NCBI RefSeq assembly: GCF_029433105.1
Contig: NZ_JARNTW010000023.1
Location: 1-64,000, forward strand
DNA from: Runella sp. MFBS21
Lineage (GTDB): Bacteria > Bacteroidota > Bacteroidia > Cytophagales > Spirosomataceae
Direction of reading: 5' to 3'
Length of the DNA: 64,000 nt
This document shows positions 52,260-62,300 of this stretch, piece after piece. Each line of letters starts with the position of its first letter. Position 1 is the stretch's first letter. The notes under the pieces are model-generated. The model worked only from the letters and a program-made list of their open reading frames with translations. It had not been told where the DNA came from and ran no database searches. The translations under genes and the position numbers were made by a program.

Positions 52260-53546
52260 ATGAAGAATTTTATTCAAACCCAATTCCACTCCCTTTTTCA
52301 TCTTTTTGATACTACAGATGCCCCCAAAACCATCCGTGAGATTTCGGATGGAATCTCCATGAGGGGCTACAATTTATGGATACTTATTTGTGCTGCAATG
52401 CTGGCCTCCATTGGCCTTGATACCAACTCCACGGCGGTCATCATTGGAGCCATGCTTATTTCTCCTCTTATGTCTCCTATTTTAGGAGTAGGGTTAGGAT
52501 TGGCCATCAATGACCAAGATATATTGCTGCGGTCGCTCCGCAATCTTACTATTGCGACGGTGGCTAGCTTGGCTACCAGTACGCTATATTTTTGGGTATC
52601 ACCACTGAGCGAACCCACCGCCGAGGAACTCGCCCGTACCCAGCCCAACCTGCTAGATGTAATGGTGGCTTTATTTGGAGGCGTAGCTGGTATAGTGGCA
52701 GGTTCTCGTTCCGAAAAAACCAACGCGATTCCGGGCGTAGCAATTGCCACCGCCTTGATGCCACCCGTATGTACAGCAGGATTTGGACTAGCGCATGGCG
52801 ATTGGCGCATCTTTGGAGGAGCCTTTTACCTTTTTGCTATCAATGCCGTCTTTATTAGTTTGGCTACTTTTGCCGTGGCAAAATACTTACGATTTCCCCT
52901 CAAAGAGTATGTAAATGATACAGTTCGTAAACGAGTTCGCAATTTTATTTATGGTACTTTGATTGTGACGCTCATCCCAAGTATTTACTTTTTATACACC
53001 GTTTATAAAAACAATCGGGAGAAAAAAATCATCGAAACTCAAGTTGTTAATGAAATCACAAAACGAGGAAATGAAGTATTGAAATGGGAAATTCATCGCG
53101 AACTAGTACCTCGCCAAGTTAAGATTTATTATTCGGGTGAGCAGCTGGAAGAACCTCAAATGGAAGAATTTAATAAAAGTTTGCGGCTCAACAACATTCC
53201 TGATTACGAAATTCGACTATTTAGGATGAACCTGACCCGTGAAGAAATCTCCGAAATGAGCAACGAAGCAGTTCAAAATCTCCTCAAAACCCTGAATGTA
53301 AACCAAAGACCTGATTCCACTAATCGCACACAAACTAATATTTTAAAGGAAATTCAAGCCCTTTATCCTCAAGTCAAACAAGTGGGTTTTGGGGAAGTAG
53401 TTTTTATAGGTGCTAAAACCGACACAATCTCCCAAGTCCTGTTGGAAGTAGAGAAGCGCCCTCTTGCACCAGCAGACCTTAATCGGCTCAACAATTACCT
53501 AAAAATACGTTTAAGAAAAGACACTTTGCTGTTAAGAAATCTCTAA
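52260..53546 (+). CDS. DUF389/TIGR00341-type membrane protein
   Basis: 428 residues. A hydrophobic block of five or six helices (about 35-245) contains the DUF389 signature GAMLISPLMSPILGVGLGLAINDQDILLRSLRNLTIATVASL, and MVALFGGVAGIVAGSRSEKTNAIPGVAIATALMPPVCTAGFGLAHGDWRIFGGAFYLFAINAVFI. The C-terminal 180 residues are charged and probably cytoplasmic or periplasmic. The function of the family is unknown. It lies 7 bases before the response-regulator gene, so the three genes (DUF389, regulator, kinase) form one operon. Confidence 0.88.
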   Translation: MKNFIQTQFHSLFHLFDTTDAPKTIREISDGISMRGYNLWILICAAMLASIGLDTNSTAVIIGAMLISPLMSPILGVGLGLAINDQDILLRSLRNLTIATVASLATSTLYFWVSPLSEPTAEELARTQPNLLDVMVALFGGVAGIVAGSRSEKTNAIPGVAIATALMPPVCTAGFGLAHGDWRIFGGAFYLFAINAVFISLATFAVAKYLRFPLKEYVNDTVRKRVRNFIYGTLIVTLIPSIYFLYTVYKNNREKKIIETQVVNEITKRGNEVLKWEIHRELVPRQVKIYYSGEQLEEPQMEEFNKSLRLNNIPDYEIRLFRMNLTREEISEMSNEAVQNLLKTLNVNQRPDSTNRTQTNILKEIQALYPQVKQVGFGEVVFIGAKTDTISQVLLEVEKRPLAPADLNRLNNYLKIRLRKDTLLLRNL

Positions 53547-53553
53547 ACACACC

Positions 53554-54246
53554 ATGGAGACTTCCACCAAATTACTTTTTGTAGAAGATGATAAACGCAT
53601 CTCAGACGCTACCACCAATGGCCTCCAAAAACACGGCTTTGTAGTCGAGCCAGCCTATGATGGTTTTGTAGGGGCTCGCCTTGCCACTACTTATAATTAC
53701 GACCTCATTATTTTGGACATCAACCTGCCGCTCATGAATGGATTTGAGGTATGCAAGGCCATAAGGCAGCACGGAGTCGCTACGCCGATTTTGATGCTTA
53801 CGGCCTTGGGCGAAATCGACGACCGCGTCAAAGGACTTGATTTTGGAGCAGACGATTATCTAGTTAAACCTTTCGATTTCAGGGAATTACTGGCGCGTAT
53901 TCACGCCCTATTACGTCGTACCAATGCTACCCATGAACAAGCTTCAGAGATATTGAGAGAGGCCAACTTAGAGATGAACCTCGTCAATAAAACCGTAAGA
54001 CGTAACAATCAGCTCATCGACCTCACTGCTCGCGAGTATGAGCTGCTAGAGTTTTTGTTACGAAATAAAGGCCGCGTACTTTCAAAAATGGACATCATCG
54101 AACACGTATGGGAGCTTAATTTCGACACCAATACCAATGTCATAGAGGTATTTATCAATTATTTACGCAAAAAGATAGACCGTAATTTTGAGCCTAAATT
54201 GATTCATACCAAAACAGGGCTGGGGTACTATTTAAAAGCCGACTAG
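53554..54246 (+). CDS. OmpR-family response regulator
   Basis: 230 residues. Receiver domain about 1-120: acidic pair EDD (11-13), phosphoacceptor Asp55 in LIILDINLPLMNGFEV, Thr in MLTAL and Lys in DDYLVKPFDFRELL. Winged-helix DNA-binding domain about 130-229: NNQLIDLTAREYELLEFLLRNKGRVLSKMDIIEHVW and VIEVFINYLRKKIDRNFEPKLIHTKTGLGYYLKAD. OmpR-type regulators bind direct repeats about 10-11 bp apart, as found at 50612 and 55680. Co-transcribed with the kinase. Confidence 0.95.
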   Translation: METSTKLLFVEDDKRISDATTNGLQKHGFVVEPAYDGFVGARLATTYNYDLIILDINLPLMNGFEVCKAIRQHGVATPILMLTALGEIDDRVKGLDFGADDYLVKPFDFRELLARIHALLRRTNATHEQASEILREANLEMNLVNKTVRRNNQLIDLTAREYELLEFLLRNKGRVLSKMDIIEHVWELNFDTNTNVIEVFINYLRKKIDRNFEPKLIHTKTGLGYYLKAD

Positions 54247-54249
54247 CTC

Positions 54250-55629
54250 ATGCAAATACGGTACAAAATAGCCTTACAATTTACCTTAATAGTACTGGCA
54301 ATTTTGTTGGTATTTTCGGCTATTGTGTATTTTAGGGCAGAAAATCAACGCCGCACCAATTTTTATGACCGCCTTGCTCGCCGCGCCAAAACTACCGCCC
54401 GCTTACTAGTTGATGTCAAAGAATTTAACACCACGCTCCTCAAGCTCATCGACCGAAACTCTTCATCTCGGCTCCCCGCCGAAGAGATATTCATCTATGA
54501 TTATCGCAATTTGTTGCTTTATTCCAACCTCGAGAAGGTGTCTCCGTATGTCAATCATCAGCTCATCAACAATAGCCGCCTCCGAAGAGAAATAAGATTT
54601 TTGTACGAAGAAAGAGCCGTGATTGGACTCCTATTTGAAGGAAGATATGACCGCTTTGTAGTCATTGCATCGGGAGTCGACAAAAACGGAAAACTCCAGC
54701 TTCAGGAGTTGGTTATTACCCTTCTATTTGCTTTTTTAGGAGGTATTGCTGTCACTATCGCCTTGTCTTTATTTTTTGCTAATCAAGCGTTACGTCCTAT
54801 TCATACTATCAATCAGGAAGTAGGGGAAATCACGGCTCGCAATCTCCGCAAACGCATCAATGAAGGCAATGGTAAAGATGAAATAGCGCAGCTAGCTACC
54901 AATTTTAATCTCATGCTAGAAAGGCTCGAACTTGCTTTTCAGCAGCAAAAACAATTTGTGTCCCAAGCTTCCCATGAGCTTCGTACGCCTCTTTCTGCCC
55001 TTAAAACCGAAATTCAAGTAGGGTTGTCGGTACTTCACTCTTCAGAAGACCATCACCTGATTTTAAAAAATCTCCTCAAAGACACCGACCGCCTCATCGA
55101 ATTATCCAATAGCCTACTTCAACTGGCCAGAATTCATGAAACCCCCGACCAACTTCCCTTTGATGAAGTGCGGATGGAAGAAGTACTCCTCAATGCCCAA
55201 CAGGAGTTGCTTTCTGTACACACCGATTATCATATCAATTTTGATTTTGATCAGATACCCGAAGAAGATTACTTTACCCTTGTAAAAGGCAATGAGGCAC
55301 TCTTAAAAAATGTGTTTGTAAATTTATTAGAAAATGCCTGCAAATATACCCCCAATCACCAAGCAACGCTTCGCTTAGGTTTTGATGAGCAATACTGCAT
55401 CGTAAGGGTGATTGACCAAGGCATTGGGATTGCCAAAGTAGATTTACCTCATATTTTTCAGCCTTTTTATCGTTCCAAAAATGCCATTGATTATCAAGGC
55501 TTTGGCGTAGGGCTGTCGGTGGTTCAGCGCATCATTGATCTTCATGAGGGAAGTATTGAAGTAAAAAGCAAACAACACCTTGGGACTTCGTTTGTGGTTA
55601 AAATCAAACATTTGGGTCCTCAAAGCTAG
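54250..55629 (+). CDS. Sensor histidine kinase
   Basis: 459 residues. Membrane helix 1 about 8-28, an extracytoplasmic sensor (about 29-155), membrane helix 2 about 156-177, a HAMP domain, then HisKA with FVSQASHELRTPLSALKTEI (phospho-His242) and HATPase_c with NLLENACKYTPNHQ (N box), VIDQGIGIAKVDLPHIFQPFYR (G1/F box) and GFGVGLSVVQRIIDLHEG (G2). It starts 3 bases after the regulator gene. It senses an unknown envelope signal, perhaps monitored by the DUF389 protein. Confidence 0.94.
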   Translation: MQIRYKIALQFTLIVLAILLVFSAIVYFRAENQRRTNFYDRLARRAKTTARLLVDVKEFNTTLLKLIDRNSSSRLPAEEIFIYDYRNLLLYSNLEKVSPYVNHQLINNSRLRREIRFLYEERAVIGLLFEGRYDRFVVIASGVDKNGKLQLQELVITLLFAFLGGIAVTIALSLFFANQALRPIHTINQEVGEITARNLRKRINEGNGKDEIAQLATNFNLMLERLELAFQQQKQFVSQASHELRTPLSALKTEIQVGLSVLHSSEDHHLILKNLLKDTDRLIELSNSLLQLARIHETPDQLPFDEVRMEEVLLNAQQELLSVHTDYHINFDFDQIPEEDYFTLVKGNEALLKNVFVNLLENACKYTPNHQATLRLGFDEQYCIVRVIDQGIGIAKVDLPHIFQPFYRSKNAIDYQGFGVGLSVVQRIIDLHEGSIEVKSKQHLGTSFVVKIKHLGPQS

Positions 55630-55662
55630 GATGTTGTGACTCCATTTTTTTTGTCTTCTAAG

Positions 55663-55713
55663 AAAATTCTAATTTGTCGTTAAGGTGTTCTTAAGTTTTG
55701 GGTAAAACCTTTG
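55663..55713 (+). promoter_or_regulatory. Regulatory element with TTAAG repeats upstream of the coiled-coil gene
   Basis: AAAATTCTAATTT (55663-55675), TTAAG at 55680 and at 55691, 11 bp apart, then a near-consensus -7 box AACCTTTG (55706-55713). It matches the uspA promoter element (50595) in head, spacing and position relative to the -7 box. Third repeat is weak here. Likely bound by the OmpR-family regulator encoded just upstream. Confidence 0.58.
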
Positions 55714-55752
55714 TATCATCAAAATGAAAGTTCCACCCAAAAACATAAGACT

Positions 55753-56673
55753 ATGGAATGGACTGCTCAAAACTCAAAACTCATCGCTGGCGTACTAGCC
55801 TTGTTGCTCACCGGCAGCGTTATAGGAGGCATTTATTTCTGGGATAAAACAGGGGACTTGGCCAAAGAAAATGACAAAACAACGCTTAAAGCAGATTCGT
55901 TGTTGTCCGTCAAGCTCAGTCTCGAACGCGATATTCATAACCTCAGCCAAGAACTCGCTTCTGCCAACACTGATAAAGAATCGCTCAACCAAAAACTCAA
56001 TTCCACCCAAAAACTTCTTTCTCAAAAGAACCAAATTCTGACCCGTCTTCAAAAAGAGAGTAAAATACAACAAGAAGATGTATCAGACCTCAACAATCAA
56101 GTAGCAGAGTTGACACAGCTCAAAAACGATTTGAAGGCAGAGATTGAGACCTATCAAAACGAAAAGAACAAATGGGTTGCCGAAAACAATTCTCTAAAAA
56201 AATCAAATGAAGGTCTTCAAACTCAAGTCAATGACCTTACTACTCAGCTTGGTGGCATGGTCTCAAAAGACCTTATTACGGCCAATAACTTTAGGGTAGA
56301 TGTACTGAAAAATAACAACAAAGTAACCGCGAAAGCCAAAAAAGCAAATACCATTTTGGTTTCGTTGACACTTCCTAAAGCACTCTCAGGCGAAGGGTCT
56401 CAGCAAGTCTATCTGAGTCTGACCGATTTAGAAAATCGTCCGATGAGTGGGGCTATCCAAAATGTAAACGTAAAAAACAATGAATCTACCCTCGAAGTAC
56501 CTGTTCATGTAGTTCAATCAGCAGATTTTGGCCGTAACCCTCAAAAGATTGTTTTTGAATTTGAGCCTTCTACCAAAGTACCTGACGGCACTTACAAAGC
56601 GAATGTGTATACCACCAATGCCTACTTAGGCTCGATAGAATTTCATTTAAGAGATAGTTTTCTGTTTTTCTAA
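55753..56673 (+). CDS. Membrane-anchored coiled-coil protein
   Basis: About 306 residues from the ATG at 55753; a TTG 14 codons upstream overlaps the promoter and is unlikely. One membrane helix (about 10-28, LIAGVLALLLTGSVIGGIYFW) is followed by a long coiled coil (about 40-165, with leucine heptads in SLERDIHNLSQELASANTDK and VAELTQLKNDLKAEIETYQN) and a C-terminal beta domain (ITANNFRVDVLKNNNKVTAK, KIVFEFEPSTKVPDGTYKANVY). Likely periplasmic or spanning the periplasm. Function unknown; probably a target of the cluster's regulator. Confidence 0.8.
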   Translation: MEWTAQNSKLIAGVLALLLTGSVIGGIYFWDKTGDLAKENDKTTLKADSLLSVKLSLERDIHNLSQELASANTDKESLNQKLNSTQKLLSQKNQILTRLQKESKIQQEDVSDLNNQVAELTQLKNDLKAEIETYQNEKNKWVAENNSLKKSNEGLQTQVNDLTTQLGGMVSKDLITANNFRVDVLKNNNKVTAKAKKANTILVSLTLPKALSGEGSQQVYLSLTDLENRPMSGAIQNVNVKNNESTLEVPVHVVQSADFGRNPQKIVFEFEPSTKVPDGTYKANVYTTNAYLGSIEFHLRDSFLFF

Positions 56674-56819
56674 AATATTTCATCCAAGTCGTAGTTACTA
56701 CCCCCCCAAATCGTAGTTACCCGTTAATTCCACACCGTTATTATTTGCTCTCCACACCTTTTCTATTACTTGATTTGCCCGCCTTACATCTTTTTCGTTA
56801 ACCTAAAACAACCACACGC

Positions 56820-58520
56820 ATGAAAAAGATTTTTCGCCCCCTAACGGTCAGTCTGATATGTCTGACCTTAGGAATTCTATCCCTACAAGCCCAAGATATT
56901 CAAAGTGCTATCCAATGGCTCGATAGAAATCAACCCAATAAAGCAATACAAACTTTACAGGATATTCACCAAACTCAACCAACGCGTCAGACATACTTTT
57001 ATAGTGGCTACTTAGCAATTCGTACCAACCGTCTCTCGGAAGCGCAGCAATATTTTGAAAAAGGAACGGCACTCGACGAAAAGCGCCATCCTCTTAACAA
57101 AACGGGTTTAGGAATTGTAGCTTTCTTAGAAGGACGTACCGCCGACGCTGACCAAATTTTGGAAGAAGTTTTAAAAGCTAGCAAAGGCAAAGACCCCGAA
57201 ATCCTTTGGCGCATTGGAGAAGCCTATACCGGTTATGCGCAAGTAATCAACGATGTAGATACTCCCCTCTATCCACATCACAATGCTCAAAAAGCCATTG
57301 ATTATCTTGAGCAAGCCCTAAAACGCGATAAGAAAAATGGAGGTATTTGGCTTACCTTAGGCGATGCACGCGCCTTGGCTACTCCCACCAACGGTGGACC
57401 CGCCGTAACTGCCTACGAATATGCAATGGAATACCTTCCCAATCGCAGTCTTCCAAACCATCGTATCGGAAATATATACTGGGCGGGCAAAAGCTATAAC
57501 CTCGCTTCTGATTATTATAAGGCTGCTCTTGGAGCCGATTCGCTTTATACACCTTCTTATTTGCAATTGGCCGAACTAAGCTTCCAAACCAATAAATTCA
57601 AGGACGCCGCTGCCAATATGGATAAATACCTATGGCTAGTCGAAACCCCCACCGCCGAATTACGCTATCGGTCAGGGCAGTTTGATTATCTAGCTAGGCA
57701 ATATTCTAGAGCGGTAGAAAAACTAGTACAAGTCAAAAAAGATATAGAATCGCCCGTCAAATATCGTTTATTGGGGAGGTCATATTTTAGTCTAAAAGAC
57801 TATGACAAATCTATCCAAAACCTAGAAACTTTTCTAGAAAAAGCGCCCGACAAAGCCGAAGGACTTGAGTATAAACTACTTGGCAGAGCTTATCAAAACA
57901 CTACCGATACTACCATTGCCAAAGATTCGATAGCGGTGTTTTATTTGGCCAAAGCCGCCAAAACCGATACTACCGAAAATCTCTACAGCGAAATTGCCGA
58001 AATGAGCTATCGCCTCAAAAACTACAAAGACGTAGTAAAATACGTGGAGGCTGGCGAAAAACGCTTCAACAAATCGTCAGTTAAAGACAAATTTTGGCTT
58101 GCTATGGCTGCTTACAAAATGGGTCCCAACGACTCTACAATGTACCTGAAAGCAGATTCGGCTTTTGCGGCTGTGCAGGAAAGTAGTCCCGACCACCTTC
58201 CTACTATTCTGTACCGCGCCAAGTCCAATTACTATGGATACGCGGGTCAAGATACCACCTTTGCTAAGTCGGTTCCGTTTTATGAGCGTTTTGTGGAATT
58301 GGCCTACACCAAAAAAGAAGAAAAGAAATTTAAGTATGACATGAAAATCGCCCTTAAATTCTTGTATTCTTACTATACCGCCATTGAAAACGACCCTGCC
58401 AAAGCCTTGGAGTTTGCTCAAAAAGGAAAAGAATTGGACCCCGCCGACAAAGATTTTAATGATATGATAGCTCAACTTGACAAGCGAGTCCCCGACTCAG
58501 CTAGTCCTAAACCCCAATAA
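56820..58520 (+). CDS. Secreted TPR-repeat protein
   Basis: 566 residues with a signal peptide (ending LSLQAQ). At least ten tetratricopeptide-like repeats span about 30-560, for example FYSGYLAIRTNRLSEAQQYFEKGTALDEKR, HNAQKAIDYLEQALKRDKKNGGIWLTLGDARAL and LGRSYFSLKDYDKSIQNLETFLEKAPDKAEG. TPR superhelices hold protein partners together, here in the periplasm or at the outer membrane. Relatives occur beside stress and gliding genes in Bacteroidota. It is separated from the coiled-coil gene by 146 bases that contain a doubled 10-bp motif. Confidence 0.88.
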   Translation: MKKIFRPLTVSLICLTLGILSLQAQDIQSAIQWLDRNQPNKAIQTLQDIHQTQPTRQTYFYSGYLAIRTNRLSEAQQYFEKGTALDEKRHPLNKTGLGIVAFLEGRTADADQILEEVLKASKGKDPEILWRIGEAYTGYAQVINDVDTPLYPHHNAQKAIDYLEQALKRDKKNGGIWLTLGDARALATPTNGGPAVTAYEYAMEYLPNRSLPNHRIGNIYWAGKSYNLASDYYKAALGADSLYTPSYLQLAELSFQTNKFKDAAANMDKYLWLVETPTAELRYRSGQFDYLARQYSRAVEKLVQVKKDIESPVKYRLLGRSYFSLKDYDKSIQNLETFLEKAPDKAEGLEYKLLGRAYQNTTDTTIAKDSIAVFYLAKAAKTDTTENLYSEIAEMSYRLKNYKDVVKYVEAGEKRFNKSSVKDKFWLAMAAYKMGPNDSTMYLKADSAFAAVQESSPDHLPTILYRAKSNYYGYAGQDTTFAKSVPFYERFVELAYTKKEEKKFKYDMKIALKFLYSYYTAIENDPAKALEFAQKGKELDPADKDFNDMIAQLDKRVPDSASPKPQ

Positions 58521-58549
58521 TCTGATTGTTTTCGTGGCTGTATGTTGAC

Positions 58550-59275
58550 TCATTGGCTACTACTTCTGGTAGTAGTCAATTTTTTTTTATGCTTAGATTT
58601 TTTGAAAGGTTTAATAGAAAACTCCAAATCCAACCCCATTATAAAATTTTGTTTGGCATTGTTGGTTGCCAAAATAGGCTGCCATATAAAATAAGGGTTT
58701 AGCACTTGATTTTTTATAAACTCATACTTCAATCCAACTGAGTTTTGCCAGTTATCTGTTTTGAAGTATAGATTTTTTTTCAATGCATAAAAAGGCTCTG
58801 CATAAGCATAAACATCAAATTTTTTATTGAGCTTATATTTAAGAGTCAAACGAGGTCTAAAATAAGCGTCAGTATCAAATCTAATCTCATCATCTCCTAT
58901 AAACCGCTGATTCTGATATTGAATAGCGGGTCTAAAATTCAATGTCCAGTGATTTAATTTTACCCTCGCCGAAACTCCCAAAAAATATCGATGAAAAACT
59001 CCCCTATCTACCAAAGCTAACCGATAATTGGCAACTCCTCGGAAGTTTTTGTTGAAATCGTATTCGAGAATTCCAAACAAATAAGATCCTTTATAATAGG
59101 TAACATCTTCAATAAATCTGCTACGATACTGAGCTGTAAAAGCCCACTTTTTAGGCAAATTAAATTCTAGCGAGGTTCCAGGCCATAATTGAGTGTCAGT
59201 AATAGTCCGCTGCCCAATCCCTATCAAAGGCAAGCAAGTCAGTACAAAAACGAATGAGCTAGGTAGGATTTTCAT
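58550..59275 (-). CDS. DUF2490-type outer-membrane protein
   Basis: 241 residues, signal peptide (ending IGIGQ). Beta-barrel pattern typical of DUF2490: TQLWPGTSLEFNLPKKWAFTAQYRSRFIEDV, YYKGSYLFGILEYDFNKNFRGVANYRLAL, LNFRPAIQYQNQRFIGDDEIRFDTDAYFRPRLTLKYKLNKKFDVYAYAEPFYALKKN. The C-terminal tail is basic. The role is unknown. It lies 49 bases downstream of the RND efflux pump gene on the same strand and may be the last gene of that unit. Confidence 0.8.
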   Translation of the reverse strand: MKILPSSFVFVLTCLPLIGIGQRTITDTQLWPGTSLEFNLPKKWAFTAQYRSRFIEDVTYYKGSYLFGILEYDFNKNFRGVANYRLALVDRGVFHRYFLGVSARVKLNHWTLNFRPAIQYQNQRFIGDDEIRFDTDAYFRPRLTLKYKLNKKFDVYAYAEPFYALKKNLYFKTDNWQNSVGLKYEFIKNQVLNPYFIWQPILATNNAKQNFIMGLDLEFSIKPFKKSKHKKKLTTTRSSSQ

Positions 59276-59324
59276 CCTTGAATTCGATTATAGTTTCAGG
59301 ATCTCGTTAAGAATTATTTTTTAC

Positions 59325-62300
59325 TTAATCTAAATCCCTCATTGTGTGAACGTTGTGACGATAGAAAAAGCGATAAATAATCGGGAAGATAAGCAACGTC
59401 AACACCGTAGCGGTAATCAGCCCTCCAATTACCACAATCGCCAGAGGTTTTTGGGTTTCGGAGCCGATACCCGTCGAAACTGCCGCAGGTAATAGTCCAA
59501 TCGCCGCCATCATAGCCGTCATTACTACGGGCCTAATCCGAGATTTTACGCCCTCTCGTATGGCGGTGTCGAGAGACATTCGGGAAGCTAGGTTTTTGTT
59601 GAACACCGAAATCAGAATGACCCCATTTTGAACACAAATCCCAAACAAAGCAATGAAACCTACCCCTGCCGAAATTCCAAAATTCATATGGGTAAAATGC
59701 AAGGCCAATATACCTCCTATCAATGCAAAGGGCACATTGATGAGGACCAGCCCGGCATCTTTGGCATTGCCGAAGGTGATAAAAAGCAATACAAAAATTG
59801 CCGCAAGGCTAATCGGCACTACTTGACCAAGGCGTTCGGTAGCACGCACTTGGTTTTCAAACTCTCCCGTCCAATCAATCGAATAGCCTTTTGGCAATGT
59901 CTTTAAGATAGGCTCTACTTTTTTCTGTGCTTCGGCGATGGTACTTCCTAAATCGCGCTCTCGCACCGAAAATTTCACCCCAATAAATCGTTTGTTGTTG
60001 TCGCGATACACAAAAGCCGGCCCTGTTACTTTGCGTAGAGTAGCGATCTCTTTGAGCGGGATTTTACTCCCCTTCAAAGTAGGCACCATCAGCATCAAAA
60101 TATCGTCTTCATTGCGGCGGTATTGCTCTTGATAACGTAACCGAATATCAAACTTCCGCTCTCCTTCATAGAGAATAGAGGCAGTTTTTCCGCCAATCGC
60201 CATCTCAATCACCGCTTGGGCATCGGCAATACTGACGCCATAAAGCGCCATTTTGTGGTCATGCAGGATGACACTCATTTCGGGCTGCCCCGTATTTCTT
60301 AAAATCCCCGCATCTTTTACACCTGGTACCGCCTTGATTTCCTCCAAAACTTGGTCGGCTAAGGCATCTAATTTATCAAGGTCTTCGCCGTAGATTTTGA
60401 TGGCATTGGAGGCTTTTATGCCAGCGGCGGCTTCGGCCACGTTATCGATAATGGGCTGTGAATAGTTGTAGGTAATCCCCTGAAAATGAGACAAATCATG
60501 ATCTAGCTCCTCAATAATGTCATCTACCGATTTGCCGTTAAGTTCTTCTTTGGGTTTGAGATCTACCTGAAATTGCAAGAAGTTAAAGCCATTGGGGTCG
60601 GTACCGTCGTTTGACCTACCTTCTTGCGAAAGTACTTGTTTTACTTCTTTATGATTATTGATTTTTTGTCTAATAATCCGCGCAATCTTCACACTTTCGT
60701 TTTGAGAATAACTCATCGGTAGCTCTGCCGTAATCCACAAAGAGCCTTCGTTGAGCTGTGGCAAAAACTCAGTTCCGAGCAATTTGGCCGAAAACAAAGT
60801 AGTTCCTAAAAACACTAATGAAGCAAAAACGCTTATTTTCTTGTGTTTATAACAAAACTCAAAGCCACGGCTTACCCAAGTATCAAAAAATCGAACGATA
60901 GGATTTGACTTTTCTCTTACGTTTTTTCGTAATAAAAACGAACAAAGTACCGGCACCAAAGTAAGGGTGTACAACAACGCCCCTAGTAAAGCAAAACCTA
61001 AGGTAAAGGCCAAAGGACTAAACATTTTACCTTCGACTTTCTGAAAACTAAAGATGGGCAGCAATGCCGTAATAATGATAAGTTTTGAAAAAAAGACGGC
61101 CTTACCAAGCTCTCCACCCGTTTTTTTGATAAGACCTAACTTGGCCAATTTGTTAAACTTATCCATGCCTTTTTTGTGGGCAAGGTGATCGAGTGTTACA
61201 AATATCCCCTCTACCATCACCACTGCTCCGTCAATGATAATCCCAAAATCGACGGCTCCCATAGAGAGCAGGTTTGCGGACATCCCCCTCATACGCAAGC
61301 ACATGAAAGCAAACAACAACGCCAAAGGAATCACAATAGACACAATGAGCGTGGTGCGCCAATCGGCCATAAACAAAAATACAATCACCGTCACAAACAA
61401 AATCCCTTCGAAAAGATTGTGTAAGACCGTTTTGGTACAAAAATCAATCAAATTGTCACGGTCATAAAAAGTCACCATTTTCACATCTGGCGGCAATATC
61501 TTGGTATTTAGCTCTTCGATTTTGGCTTTGACTCGCCCCAATACTTCACTAGGGTTCTCGCCTTTACGTTGCACTACGATACCTTCTACTACGTCGTCAT
61601 TTTGGTCAAGTCCTACTTGTCCTACCCTTGGCAGATTAGATTCTTTCACGTCTGCTACGTTTCTGACCAAAATAGGATTATCATTCACATACTGTACAAT
61701 GATGTTTTCGATGTCGGCGATAGAGTTGAGCAATCCTATTCCCCGCACTACATAGGCCTGTCCATTCTTTTCGATTACATCTCCACCTACGTTGACGTTG
61801 CTTTTGGTCACCGCTTCATATACTTCTAAGGGCGTAATACCGTATTTGGCAAGCTGCGTAGGGTTGACCTGAATTTCGTAGATTTTTTCTCTTCCGCCAA
61901 ACGCCACTACATCTGCTACGCCTGGCACACTTCTTAATTGTCTATCAATCACCCAATTGTGCAAAGTCAACAACTCTCTACTATCGCGATCTTTGCTTTC
62001 GAGCGTAAATCTGAAGATTTCGCCCGTAGGGCCGTATGGAGGCTGCACATCCGGCTCCACTCCATCGGGCAGCGATACCGTTCGGAGTTGGTTATTGACT
62101 TGTTGTCGGGCAAAAAAATCTTCTACATCGTCCTCAAAAATGATTTTGATGATACTCAACCCAAACATTGTCACGCTCCGCACGTTGGTTTTGCGCTGTA
62201 CAGAGTTCATGGCTACTTCAATAGGCACTGTCACAAAACGCTCTATTTCTTCGGCACTACGTCCGTTCCATTCCGTAACTACAATGATTTGGGTATTGGT

